A DNA stretch of 64,000 nt from Heterostelium multicystogenum (lineage: Eukaryota; Evosea; Eumycetozoa; Acytosteliales; Acytosteliaceae), in the NCBI GenBank assembly GCA_003667245.1, contig RCNN01000210.1, forward strand, positions 1 to 64,000, written 5' to 3'. Made by a program: the position numbers and the translations under genes. Positions 1 through 11,642 of this stretch are shown one piece after another. The notes under the pieces are model-generated. The model was not told the origin of the DNA and did no database searches. It was given only the letters and a program-made list of their open reading frames with translations. How positions within the stretch are numbered: position 1 is the first letter of the stretch; the number at the start of each line of letters is the position of its first letter.

Positions 1-730
1 TCGTTTTCAAGCTGATCATTAGATGTCAGTTTGTTGGAAGGGTGGAATATGGTATTACTATGCATTTCAAAAAAGTCCAAAAGGGATTCCGTTGATCAAC
101 TGATTCTAAAACGTTTTCCAAAAGATATTCGGTCAGTGGTATCACACTTTCAGGATTCTCTTCCAACAACTCTTGGTCACTCTCCAGAAGTTTCCCATTG
201 AGCCGGCTTATTTCTTAATTTGTTGAGAGTAATAATATGATTCAACGACTTTAGTTCTTCAATGTGATTTTCTATTTGTTCTTGTATTTTGGTCAACCTC
301 ATTGGACACAGGTTTTTTTTAGTGAATGTTCATGGACTACAAGCAATTCATGGAAGCCGTTAAAGTATGAAGAAATATCACTTTGTTTGTGACTTAAGTG
401 ACTGGTATCTTGTCGTTTTTTCTTTGATCAAAGACCAAGCGGATTCTATTCTATCGTTGATATAGCAACTATTTCCATGCTTGAGAGTCTCATTGGAATG
501 AGTTGGAGATGTATTGGCATATTTAAATTAGCGAGTCGACATGTCATCAATGTGGTCAAAATTCGTGTTCCATATGATCTGGAGTGCACTTTGTACAAAT
601 GGTTTTATTACAATTGTAGCAAATGAATGAGCATTCTCTCTTGTGCACCGGACACGTGGTGTTATTATCCGCTTGCGTTGGACTCTAAAGGTAGGTCTTA
701 TAATGTATCTGTGTTTTCTATTGGTTCCAT
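1..730 (-). CDS. B-box zinc-finger protein, N-terminal part, reading frame disrupted, runs off the left edge
   Basis: Seen: on the minus strand an ATG at 730 opens a short acidic leader. A B-box then follows at about 660-555, with ordered Cys/His residues (CPVHKREC, CYNC, CTKC, HMEHEF). Downstream, stretches in different frames read like the coiled region that follows the B-box in dictyostelid B-box proteins (SAWSLIKEK, FHELLVVHEHSLKK, KIQEQIENHIEELKSL). Known: these proteins use the B-box for protein-protein contacts; many dictyostelid members have no assigned role. Odd: stops occur near codon 11 and again after the B-box, and at least four frame changes fall within 730 bp. The amino-acid pattern survives each shift, so damage is either recent or a sequencing artefact. 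It is divergent to ssu72, with about 145 bp between the start codons. Confidence 0.6.
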
Positions 731-874
731 TTGCTGACTGATTAATTATTTTGGACACAACCTTAATTTTAAGGTGATTTTAAAATCCAAACTATTTTTT
801 ATTTTGGTTTTTTGGAAAATTAAAGAAATCATCATTCAGTTGTTGCTGTCATGATTATTATCTGATTCAGATAA

Positions 875-1563
875 ATGTCATACAATTCATCGTCACCAAC
901 ATCATCACCTTCTAATGGGAGATAAAGATAATAGATCACCACCACCGACAAGCATAGCACTCTACAGCAAAGATGTCAAGAAGCAAAAGAGACTAGCAAT
1001 GGTTTGTGCTAGTAATCAAAACAGAAGGTGGTAGAGGCACACAAGCTCTCTCTTGTCAAAGGGATACCAGAATATCAGGTCGTTCGGTACGAGTGGACAC
1101 TGTAAGTTGCCTGGGCCTTCACAGGATCGTCCAAACATCTTTCCGTTTGGTACAACCGTATCGAGCGATATATGAAAGTCTCAGACAGCAGAATCAAGAG
1201 CTCTACACTCAGAACGGTATACTCAACCATGCTCGAGAGAAATCAACGGGTAAAGTTAGCACCCGAAAAGTGCAGGAGGAACAGGTGGCTAGATTCGATA
1301 TTGTGTTCACTTTTGATCAAAGAGTGTTTGATATGGTCATTGACGATCTAACGCAACGCGATATAACCACTGCAATGCAGCCTGTACATATTGTCAACCT
1401 ACAAGTAAAAGATACACACGAGGAGCAGCAGGTGGTGCACAACATGCTCTAACAGCTACTCAATCTTATTGACGAAACCGAAGACAACTGGGAGGATTCA
1501 ATGGACGATATATTAGAAAAGTTTTATAGAAAGACAGGTAGACAACTGTTATATATACATTAA
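875..1563 (+). CDS. ssu72: RNA polymerase II CTD phosphatase Ssu72, frame disrupted
   Basis: Ssu72 is a nuclear phosphatase of the low-molecular-weight tyrosine phosphatase fold. It removes Ser5/Ser7 phosphate from the RNA polymerase II C-terminal domain and works with the cleavage/polyadenylation machinery. Seen: start ATG at 875; the P-loop region MVCASNQNR near 996-1022 holds the catalytic Cys. Also visible are SFGTSGH and FPFGTT, then FDIVFTFDQRVFDMVI (from about 1294), PVHIVNLQVKDTHEE and a C-terminal EDNWEDSM ending in GRQLLYIH. These cover essentially the whole family length. Odd: at least five frame changes are needed (about 930, 1030, 1050, 1150, 1230 and 1425), several outside homopolymers. 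The gene is normally essential and single copy, so sequence error is likely, but a decayed duplicate cannot be excluded. Its 3' end converges on the SUN gene. Confidence 0.8.
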
Positions 1564-1793
1564 ATGTTTTTATTAAACACATTAAACATACATATAGATA
1601 TATGTATAGCATAAAGTAATATAATATTCACATAGATGATCCTATTGATCATCATCATCACCATAATCATAATCATAACTATCAGATATCAAATAAACAA
1701 TCACTAAAAGTTTAATATTCTTGTATTCAAATATGTTGTTTGTTTTGTTTATTCATTTGTTGTATTTGTTGAGGTCATTGCTTTAATAATCGG

Positions 1794-4166
1794 TTAAAAG
1801 AATAACTCTGGATCTACGAAGGGTGAGGTAGCATCACCGTGAATTCTAGTTCTATAGACACATGTGTAATTGTATCCAAAATTTGATAAAATCTTTAAAA
1901 CTACAATGGGATACTCTTCGTTGTTCTATCAAATAAGATATAATTATATATCAGGTTAGTCATAGTCAAAGTGGAGGGTGTCGAATATAACTTACTTGAA
2001 TTGAAAATGTTTGGATGTGTTTGCCTTCTCTTTCAAATTTTGAATGTGCCCAACTCTGTACCAATATCGGTTGCATTCTTGACACCGATCACCTTGAAGT
2101 CTTGGAGTGATGATTCAAAGTGGAATGATGCCTTTGGGTTGGGGTGCTCGATGGTAATTGCCTTGACAATGATTGGTTGTGCCAATTGGATGGCAATGCT
2201 ACCATTTTTTGCCGTCGAATGCCCCAGCAGTCACCCAAGAGATTTCTAGCCTGGTCTAAATGATCTCTGGTACATTTGGTCGGGGATCGGATCGGATCCA
2301 CTGGGTTGCAACTCTCAACAATGCTGGAATAGTGATTTCTGGATGTGTTTCTGTGTTTGGATGGTGCACAAGTCCGTAGTGGATGCCGGCTCCACCACGT
2401 CCGAGAGCATAGTCAACGCGTGCAGTCTTGTCAGCTGCATATACTTCGAGTGCATTATCCACCAAATTTTGAATCTTCTCAATCGTTATCAAACTCGACT
2501 CCAACGACTGTAACTCTGTGGAATCCTTAATCCACTGCTGGATATTGTTGATCTTCAACGATATCTCTTGTAACGATGAATCTACAATGCAAAAGAGTTA
2601 GCTTCCAATTGTGCTTTTGAAGAGCAGGCTGGCGCTATACTTACATAAGTTGTCTTTTTCATTTTGCTGAGACTTCTCCAACTGAGTGATGAGTTGGACG
2701 GTCTTGGATTGAGTGGTTGCTTCAAACTCCTTGATGAGTATTTCAAATCTCTCTTTGCTTCTAGCCTGGATATCGTTGATGAGCGTATTCTTCTCGGCGA
2801 TGAGTTGATCAATGAGCGACTTGGTGTTGGTGCTGAGTTGATCTCTTTCGAGCCTGGCGAGATCCTTGATTTCTTGGAGGAACTTCTCGTAAACAGTAGC
2901 AGAATCTTGCTTGTATTGAATAAACAGCTCGTTGATGTCCTTACCGATGGTGATGGTTGACTGAACCTTGAGGTCTTCTTCAAGACGATTGACCTTGTCA
3001 AAGAGAGGAACATGTTCCTTCTGTTTGAAATAATCAATCTTTTGAGTGATGACATCGATCAATTTCTTGTTGTTATCTGTGATCTCCTCCATATACGCCA
3101 AGTTTTATCAACTCTATCTTCTCATCGATGTTCTTGTTTATCTTGATATCTACACGCAATCAAAGCAATTAGCACACAAGTAGTTAACCAGAGATGGTGA
3201 TTGATGAATCAAGTTCTTACTTACTATTTGAATTTAATAACTCTGTAATGATTTGTTGTAAATACTCTTTATCGATTTTGGTTGGTTGGATGACGGTGTT
3301 GTTGGGATTGCCAAAGTCGCCGCTATATGGACTGGGTCTGACTAACAAGAGATACACTGCAAAGAGTGATACCAAAGATACTAATGTAACCCCATGATAT
3401 GATTCTACATTTGTTTTCCATCTTTCCTTTGGTTTGGTATGTCATCTAGTAATAGAGCTAAGTTAGCAGCTATAGTTATGCTTGCCGAGTAGGTCACTTA
3501 CATCTACAGGTCCTCTGAATATACTCATAATGAAGACATCCAGCCATACAATTGGCAGTACTATTTAATCGAAGTAAATACAGTATTGGGGCGATAGTGT
3601 ATCGATAAAAGATTGATCTACTATTCTGGCTTTGTTGTTGATTCTGCAGTTGTTTGTTTGGATGGTATTGATGTTGGCTGTTTATATCTACTGTTGCTGC
3701 TGCTATTCAAACTGTTGCTAGGGTTGATACTGGTGTTGTTGTTGTTGTTGCTGAGTTGTGAGTTGGTAGTTGATGAAGTAGTGTTTGTCAAAGAGGATTC
3801 ATTGTAGTTGTCATCGGCATCAAAGAGTATATTGCTATGATTGTTGTTATTGTACAATTGTGAAGAGGAAGGTTGTTGTCTTGATCTTATCGATGATGAT
3901 GCAGCGCTGCTGTTGGCATCTGAGTATCTTGATCGTGAGGTGGTCGACATGTGTTGGTCAGACTCATCGACATAGCTATGATTTTGGAATTGGTTGAAAA
4001 ACAATGCGTTCGACTTGGTTGTTGCAGAGGATGATGTTCTCTCATCGTCTGTGCCCGATCCATTCATATATTTATTGACTCTTGGCGAGTCTGGTATATG
4101 GATGACTCTTCTTCTATTTGGTGTTGATTTACCATAACTAGGTTGATAGTTCGAATTCATTTCCAA
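1794..4166 (-). CDS. SUN-domain inner nuclear membrane protein (Sun1-like)
   Basis: SUN proteins sit in the inner nuclear membrane and couple chromatin or centrosome to the cytoskeleton through KASH partners in the perinuclear space. Seen in order: a Ser/Asn-rich N-terminus from ATG 4166; a hydrophobic stretch near 3600-3500 (PILYLL, PIVWLDVFIM); a clear membrane span near 3380-3320 (TLVSLVSLFAVYLLLV); a coiled coil (3101-2598); and a SUN domain from about 2470. The SUN domain shows KTARVDYALGRGGAGI, CWGI/CWAF, IVKAITIEH and, in a last exon near 1925-1794, NYTCVYRTRIHG. Short introns lie at about 3490-3430, 3220-3150, 2640-2580 and 1975-1930. Odd: at least six single-base frame changes (about 3560, 3425, 3110, 2220, 2190 and 2030). 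Conserved residues persist in every frame, so I treat it as one gene in poor sequence. Exact exon ends are uncertain. Confidence 0.8.
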
Positions 4167-4509
4167 TCAATCTCTATCTCTCTACCAATCAATGATGACT
4201 CGGGTGTATTGTATACAATAAGGAAATGACCAAGTATGAATAAGTGATTAAGTGATTGAGTGATTAAATGATTGACTAAATATAAATATATAAATTATCT
4301 ATATATCTAAGAAAATGAAATGTGCTGTGTTTAAAACTTAGATTACCAATTATATTTGTGATAAAAAATATTGGGTTGGGTGATGATCATCACAACTCGT
4401 GACAAAAAAACAAAAAAAGTCCGCCAAAATGAGAATTAGATCAACCCCCTTGTCCACCCTAATTCGAGGAGCAAAGATTTTGTCATTTATTTATTCAATT
4501 TTATCTGAT
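4167..4509. other. intergenic, 343 bp
   Basis: This is the promoter side of the SUN gene and the 3' side of the Cys-rich protein gene. It holds a short GTGATTAA-type repeat near 4240-4275 and poly-A/T runs. I see no other signal. Confidence 0.6.
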
Positions 4510-5717
4510 TTACAACAAAATTAAGATTGCAACTAGTGAAGCTATGAAGAGGCATGATGATCTAATCATGTTTCCGCTGTTTTTGCTGTTGTCCTCTTCA
4601 TTGTCTTCGTAGGTGTGTCTGGTATTGTTGTTGGAGATTTGAGATCTAGGTTTGGAGCTTTGAATCTTGGGACAAGTCGAGTCCAAGGATTCCATGGTGG
4701 GGTCGTGGGCGTAGTTGGCATTACATCTGAATTGGAAGCACAACCAATCATCGTAGCATTTAGGGCAGGTCTCTGCAAGTGCTCTTGTACAGTGGTTCTC
4801 AATAAAACACTTGGCAACATTGTCAAACATAGCTTTGCAATCAGAGAATGGAATTCCACCCTCGTATCCAACACAAACCTTTGATGTTCCAGTGCAGGTA
4901 CATGATCCACCGCCACACTCGGAGTCGACATAGCACTCGTTGTCGATGTAGCTGTTTCTCTTGCAGATGAATGCATTCTTGTCGCAAACAACTCCCTCGA
5001 AGATGTTGCATTGCTCTGGGCTGTGGCATGGAGTTCCGATGGCTCCACTATACTTCTCAACACAAACTCCACTGCTACATACTTCATTCATCAAACACAT
5101 TTCATCTTTGGTGCAGTCTTGACCGGACTAATTATAATTAATGGCAGATTCAATGCAATTATTAATAATTCGCTCACATTCCTACGAGATCCTCTGAATT
5201 GAGGAGAATGGCTATACTTACAACTGCCTTTACACACTTTGAATCCTGGCAATAATAGTTCAATCCACATTCTTCGTCATCGGAACAATCCTTTGATGTG
5301 CAAACATCGCTAACACAATCGGAGGTATCTACACAATTTCTTTCAACACAACTCTCACCGTTGGCTGCTTCCAACACACATTTTCCTTCGGCACATCTCA
5401 TCTTTGTCACATCGGAGGCACAATCGCTATTGGTGGCACAAGTTGCATTGACAGCTTTTCTTGGTGAGCATATAGTATGATAGCAAACTAATGGATAATT
5501 ACAATCCTTGCTTTAGAATTCAAATACAAGATATGATTAATATTTCTTGGATTACTATTTTATGGAAAGTTTAATGGTTTTTTATTGTTTTTTATTGTAC
5601 ATACTGTGAAGTACAACCTCCACCTTGAGGTTTTGGATCAACTGTTTTACATTGGTTTCCAGCATGTACCAATACAATCGACAGACCAAGTATTAAAAGA
5701 ATATTTAATATTTTCAT
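4510..5717 (-). CDS. secreted Cys-rich protein with GPI-anchor signal
   Basis: Three exons are proposed: 5717-5605, 5510-5222 and 5127-4510, giving 339 residues with all phases matching. Seen: a signal peptide at the start (MKILNILLILGLSIVLVHA); about 30 cysteines in short repeats of the form CxxxxxC..C (residues about 25-250); a hydrophilic Asn/Glu linker; and a C-terminal hydrophobic tail (SSCLFIASLVAILILL) preceded by Ser/Asn/Gly. That tail is typical of GPI attachment. Known: dictyostelids carry families of such Dicty-type Cys-repeat surface proteins, mostly of unknown role. Inferred: an extracellular, membrane-anchored adhesion or matrix protein. No disruption is needed, which makes it one of the clean genes in the left part of the window. 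I do not recognise a specific orthologue. Confidence 0.8.
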
Positions 5718-6529
5718 GTTAATTATTATTTATATTATTTATCTATATATTTATTTTTTTAGTTTTTAGATTTAGGTTTTAGGAATGAATAACTATTAAT
5801 CGAATCAAATATTAGATGGATGGTTTAGTGAAATGATGATTAATTAATTATATTAGCATCAAATTCAATCAACTTTCTATCTTTAATTATTATTTTAATT
5901 ATTTATAGAAATATTAATAATAAAAATATTGATTTATTATTAAAATCAATACCAAATTCAAATACTATTCGTATTATATCTAAACACTTCAACACACGCA
6001 CCAACAACAACAACTACTACTACAACAACTACAAAAACATCATCATAATCAATAATAAGACAATCCAAACTATAAAATCAAAACATACTCTTCTAAGCAG
6101 TATATCATCGATGATCTTTTATAAAATGGTATTTTGTCAACAACATCAAAGTTCAACATCAACAAGCACAACTATCAATACATCAATATCTTCTCCAATA
6201 AATATCCAATTTAAATTGTAAAGCAATCCATAACCAATTTAATGTCAAGTTTATGTTTATGTATTAGTTCAACACATATGTATAGTGTGGGGTAAATTCT
6301 TTGCTAGACTGATTTGTTCACACACCACAAGAGTATTTTGCAGACGATTGATATTGATGATGAAATTGGGTGATTGGTGATCAAATACATTCATGTTCTA
6401 AAATTGGTAAAAATGTATTTAACAACATCACATATATTTGTATGTGATTATTAATATATATTTATTAGCAACTCTACTTTTTTATTAAATATGATTGATA
6501 TAAATAAAACTAAAACTATTATTATTAAT
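5718..6529. other. intergenic, 812 bp
   Basis: AT-rich DNA with CAACAA/ACTACA runs near 5995-6040. It is the promoter of the Cys-rich gene and the 3' flank of proline dehydrogenase. I find no ORF or RNA gene. Confidence 0.6.
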
Positions 6530-8194
6530 CTAATGGAATATTCTTCTTTTGATTTCTTTCTTTAAGAAATATAATTCAGTTGCACTGTTTGATCCAATAA
6601 AACCTCTGTTCTCTTGCATACGACGGATTAAATATGGAAGAACCTCTTGAACTGGTCCATATGGTACATATTTGAATACTCTTTGATTTTTGATTTACGA
6701 GATTGAGTGAGAGGAAGTCGGCCATTCCAAAGAGCTGACCAAATTGAATGTTTGGATTCTTGGGATCAATGTTGAGTTGTTTAATTCTTTCGACACCAAA
6801 GTTGACTGATTGTTCATTGTGGGTGGCAAACATGATTCCAACGTTCGATGATTCCTTTAAAAGTGTTTCCATTGCGGTGAAGTAGCTGTGATGAGTTTCT
6901 TGGATATTCGGCAGAATCGGGCTCGGCACACCTAGTTCTTCTGCGCGCTTTCTCTCTGAAATCATGTAAGCTCCTCTGACAATCTTGGCACCAAGTTTGA
7001 AACCAAGCTGCTTAGAAAGCTCCATATGCTCGTTCAATTGATTCAAACCTTGAACCAGATACATCTGATAGGTATTGTAGATGAGTGGTCTCTCTTTGTT
7101 GTACTTTGAAGCGAATGCCATGGCCATGTGATGAATGGCAGTTTGGTAGTAAGACTGCTCAGCATCCAATAGAATTGGCACATTGGAACGATGACACTCT
7201 GCAAAAAATGGTATCCAATCTATTAATCAACTGATTCAACTCGATCTTCTCGCTTTCGGTCAATGATCCATCAGCAGTGTAGATCGCAGTGGGAGAAGTG
7301 ATCAACTCTACTGGCAATGGCTTTGTTTGAATATACTTGAGGACGATTTTGTCGAGCTTTTCCAATAGCTTGGTGTTTGTTAAACCAGTTACTTTAACGC
7401 AGCTAAATGAGTAGTTTGGATATTTCGATGCCATGACAATAGTCTTTTTAATTTGTTCTGCCACATGGTCAAATGACTCTGGAGTACCATCTTTATCCTC
7501 GACACTGTAATCTAAAATGGTTCCAATACCTTGCTCGTGTAATCGTTGAGTGAATACTTCAGTTTCGTCAATAGTTTCTCCAGCGCAAAATTGTTTGAAG
7601 AATGTATGTTTAACAATGAAATTCAATGGTTTGGATAGTCCCCAACTGAAAATAGTGCAATTGGATGTTAGTCTTCGTATCTATGTTTGTTAGTCTACTT
7701 GTGCTAGTAACTTACTTGTTGGCAAACTCAATGAAAGCAGATCCATTCTCTGAGAATATTTTGAATGTACAAAGCTTTAGAATGAAAAATGAAAACATGA
7801 GTTCCCCGGTCGACTTGGAGGAGTAAATCTTTTGGATATCGATGTTTGGTGGTGGTGGGGCAACTTCGCCGTCTTCCACAGCAAGGAAGCATACTGGAAT
7901 GACAAATCCAGCTGCCAATAATGGTACCATATATTTGTAATTTGATTTATTATTTTGTTGTTCGTTTGTATAACTGTTGTTGTTGTTCTTGTTGTTGTTG
8001 CTATCTGTTGAAAATTGTGAATTTAATCTTGGTTTATTTGTTTCAAACAATGATGTTGATGTGTATCTATTTAATTGATTATTGAAATGTTTATTATATA
8101 AGATCGATTGTGATGATGATAGTGTAGTAACTCTATTAGTAGGAGTTACAAATCTACTTTGACTAAGACATTGTTTTGCTGCTGCTCTGAACAT
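6530..8194 (-). CDS. prodh: proline dehydrogenase, mitochondrial
   Basis: PRODH is an FAD enzyme of the mitochondrial inner membrane that oxidises L-proline to pyrroline-5-carboxylate and passes electrons to the respiratory chain. Seen: exon 8194-7716 encodes a presequence-like N-terminus rich in Arg/Ser/Asn (FRAAAKQCLSQSRFV) and a hydrophobic segment (YMVPLLAAGFVIPVCFL). Exon 7645-6530 carries the barrel domain: GTILDYSVEDKDG, CVKVTGLTN, RSNVPILLDAEQSYYQTAI, LGAKIVRGAYM, ATHNEQS, FGQLFGMADFLS and the C-terminal RRMQENRGFIGS. These are PRODH signature segments (YSxED, LDAE, KLVRGAY, THN, QLxGM). Odd: one extra base in a T6 run at about 7203 and another shift near 6692 break the frame. The family motifs run on in the next frame both times, so sequence error is likely. 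Confidence 0.9.
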
Positions 8195-9320
8195 TTACAA
8201 GCTATTTACTTTGTATTTATTGATTGATATATGATGTATATGTATGGTATGTATAGATAATTTATTATAAGTACGTAATGTTTATTTGAATAAATACTAA
8301 ATTAATTTATCAAATAATAATAATATAAAAAGCAATCAATAGAGAAGTTATAATAATATTAATACTACTAGTAAAGCTGAGTGAGACTACTCTGAGTGTG
8401 AGTATAGAATTGATATTTATTAATAAAATATTAATAGCAAATATATAGAATAATAAAATATAATATTATTATTTATAATTAACCAATTAATTGAGTTAGA
8501 TTATTTGCTTGGTTGATAAGTAGTTAGTTAGCTAGGTTGTGGTGATGTATGTGTATCTATGTATGTGTGACTATGTGGTGTTTATAAATTATCTTTTCTT
8601 GCAATTGTGTTAAATAAAAAAGATAGATAGTATAATTATATTTATATTTATATAAGTGTGTGTTGTATTATTCTTTTATGATTTGGGGTATTAAAAAAAG
8701 TTTAGTTTGGCTTGTAATTGGATTTTAATGAACTTTTAAGTAGTTGTTGTTTTTGTTATTGTGTTATTGTTGTTGATGTTTTGTTATGTTATGATACCTT
8801 TTGGCAATAAAATTCACAACGATTGGTGCCTAGGGGTATGGCACCTTTTGACACATTGTAGTTGATTCAAAATTCAGACTGAAAGGAAATTTCGCCCCAA
8901 AATTTTATAAAACAAGAACAATTCCCAAACCCCATTTTTTTAAACAGCAGTGATGTAATTTATATATCTTAGTTTTTTGCAGATTTTTTACATGTCCAAA
9001 AAGAACGAACCTCCTGAAAAATCATATTCTTTGACACTATCTTTGTCCAAAATTTGGATGAACCCCATTCAATATTCCCGAGTTGATTCTCGATTCGACT
9101 GATCGACCCTCTCCATTTCCAAAAACACCATTGTACATAAATAATATATATGCTCCTAAAAATACGAAAAACATTCAAAACTATATTACAATTGCGGCAC
9201 AATTGTACTGACCTGATCTATTTTCGTGTATCGTATGAGTCCTAATTAAATAACGAAAGATTAGAATTGAAGTTATAGTTGTTGTTATTATTATTTTTTA
9301 TGTATGTTGGTGCCGATGAT
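8195..9320. other. intergenic, 1.1 kb
   Basis: The region is gene-free, low-complexity and AT/GT-rich. An open frame at 9202-8969 (minus) encodes a Trp/Phe/Ile-rich 77-residue peptide that matches nothing I know and looks fortuitous. The stretch 8800-8945 is somewhat less biased in composition than its surroundings, but I cannot assign it. Confidence 0.5.
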
Positions 9321-10398
9321 TTAGGCGGTGGTGCTTGAGTTAAGGAAATCTACAAAATATTCAGCAATTTGGTTCTGTTGAGGTGGATGTAGTTGTGCAA
9401 ATTTGTAGAATTGACGTCGTTGATTTCGAAGTTCGGCGGCATTTAGCTTTGCGTGGATATATACACGCTTCTCTGTGCCAGGGACTTTGATCTTGTCGCC
9501 TGGCAATGATGATTGTAATGCATCCAAAACTACATTGGCAATCTCCTGTGTGACTGTTTCAAGTTGGTGAACAAAGTTTGTTGGTGAAATAGCTTGTGGT
9601 TGTGTGGCATAGTTTGGCCTCAACTCTTGGAACTCAAACAATGTCTTATAAAGCATATCGAATGGCAGCGAGTGTTGAGGCTCCAATGTAAACAATGGCG
9701 AATCCCATCTATTCTTTGGATTTGGTACTTCGAATCTGTTTGTTAATTCTTCCAACCTATGTATTCCCATTCAAAGAGACAAATGTTAGGTTTGACTTTG
9801 GGCAAGCATCACATAGATGCCAACAACACTTACAAGCTGTCAGAGAATGCATTTGATTGATCTCTCTCTAAATTCCATTGCTTCGATTGTTCTCTTGGTG
9901 TTTGACAGTAGACAAGCAGCAATCTTGTACCAGCAGCTCTTGCAATACAATACAGCTCGTATCTATATCCTTTAATATAATTCAAAGAGTCAGCAATGAC
10001 GATTGTATCTTTAGTCAAACTTCTTTCGACTGCAGCCTTCAATGTTCCTCTTGTCATCTTTTCCGACAAAGAATCTAGATAGAATGATTTTGTTAGTTTG
10101 AAAATCAATCATTCAATCATTTATTCAATCAAACAATCAATGAACTATATATATCTATCTACCTTTGTATCCTTGATTTCTGTCGATCAATTGTGATTCT
10201 TCATTGATAATGATGACCTTTTTTCCCATCTCTTGAAAATGCTTGCTAATATCATTTGCTCTTGTAGTCTATCATAAATAGAAACGAAGCAAGATTAGTT
10301 AGTTATTCATCCAAATCTCTAAATTCCTCCTCCTCTGTTGTTTCTAATATATTTACTTTTCCACTTGATGGTGGACCACTCATAACAATTAAAGGCAT
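9321..10398 (-). CDS. kti12: Kti12, Elongator-associated P-loop ATPase
   Basis: Kti12 is a tRNA-binding P-loop protein that partners Elongator in making the wobble-uridine mcm5/ncm5 tRNA modifications. Seen: four exons (10398-10357, 10268-10163, 10074-9834, 9756-9321) give a clean 274-residue protein with all phases matching and no frame lesion. The N-terminus is MPLIVMSGPPSSGK, whose GPPSSGK is the Walker A motif; the first intron falls directly after its Lys. Further family segments are IINEES, KGYRYELYCIARA, NPKNRWDSPLF and the C-terminal NQRRQFYKFAQ..F..FLN. Length matches the family (about 250-300). Introns are 76-88 bp with GTAAAT, GTAGAT and GTAAGT donors. The start is the only ATG before the Walker A. 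Confidence 0.93.
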
Positions 10399-10739
10399 TC
10401 TAAACACTCTACTTCTTTCTTTTTGTATATCAATAGGATTCTAAAGATGGGAGTATAGTTATATCTATTTTATTAAAAAGTAACGATAGTAATAAATAGA
10501 TGCTAAATAGGAAAGTATCAAATCTTCGTTTTTTTTATGTTTCGCGAAATTTTAAAGATTACCATGCCTATTCACCCACCCCACTCACCAAGCTATTAAC
10601 TTGCTTGTTTGCCCTATGACTATAAATAGATTGAAAGTTAAACATTATTAAATAATCAGATATACTTATACATCTGAGTTTGAATAAATGAAATTAAATT
10701 TTAAATGAATTTGGTTGTTTATCAATTAGACAAGTAATT

Positions 10740-11172
10740 GTATCTTTATTTCCAGATGATGTTGTTGTTTACTTCTCATCAAGTTTTGAATTTATTAAAT
10801 ATAATTAGGAGATGATAAAGTTGAATACTATAAATGATGTGGTTGTTGAACCAATAAATCTCGAAAAAAACCACCAAATAATGTACAAGGTTCTGAATTG
10901 TATAATCAAGTTATGCCAATATATTGATTCATGGGCCCATAGATCCGATTAGAGCTACAGTAAATGGATTAAAGAAATTGAAATCATCTAATAATGAAGT
11001 AGATGTAGTCGGTAGAAATACTGCTAAATCATTGATCACCCTCATGCACGCAGTTGAAGATGCCCTAGAGCAATACAAAGGTCTTGATATCTTAGAAGTT
11101 AGAGGATGGTGTTACGATTTACTTGGTGATAATCAAACAACACCAAACAATTGTTCAAAGATAAATATTTAA
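10740..11172 (+). CDS. unrecognised short coding region, frame probably broken
   Basis: The clearest frame is 10906-11172. It encodes a mixed-composition peptide (ANILIHGPIDPIRA, VVGRNTAKSLITLMHAVEDALEQYKGLDILEVRGWCYDL) that looks like real protein, not low-complexity filler. In other frames just upstream, IVSLFPDDVVVYFSSSFEF and VVEPINLEKKPPNNVQGSELYNQVMPI also look protein-like. One gene with one to three indels between about 10740 and 10920 is therefore likely. There is no convincing ATG. I do not recognise the family and give it no function. Confidence 0.35.
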
Positions 11173-11642
11173 ATATGTAAAAGAATAAAATCTACATTTG
11201 ATTGAACCAAACCCTATATTCTTATCTCTACTTCTATTTATTATTAATTCCATATAATTATCAATTATATTTGTTTCGATTTTGTCAGTTATATTGATGA
11301 TAAAAAAATAAATATGTATTAGAATGAAAATATCTGATCTTTAAATGTTTTTGATTTGTCAGTCTCTTGGTATGAATATTTCAAACCAATTTTGTCAGTC
11401 CCCTTTTGAAAATACAAATATCTAATAATAATACTAATAATGGAAATTCTAAGATTAGGAAAGTTCCATTTCAGATGGTCATCATTACTTTCAAATTATA
11501 CAATCTATTAGTATATTAATATGGACATTCATAATCAATTACCCATTTTATTATTGGTAATGTTTGTGTTTATGGTATTTTATTAAGTTGATTTATCTTT
11601 AAAAAAAGAAAAAATAGGAAGAGTTGTATTGATTTTACTCTT
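11173..11642. other. intergenic, 470 bp
   Basis: This is the 3' flank of both the short ORF and the CBM49 gene, which converge here. An inexact repeat of a TTTGTCAG-type element occurs at 11282, 11355 and 11391. Nothing else is seen. Confidence 0.5.

Noticed and set aside
955..975. TCTACAGCAAAG resembling the conserved 11-nt motif of dictyostelid class I RNAs
   Set aside because: It lies inside the ssu72 coding region (LYSKDVKKQ) and lacks the matching 5' stem sequence.
8969..9202. 77-residue Trp/Ile-rich minus-strand ORF
   Set aside because: Biased composition, no family resemblance and no splice or promoter context; likely fortuitous.
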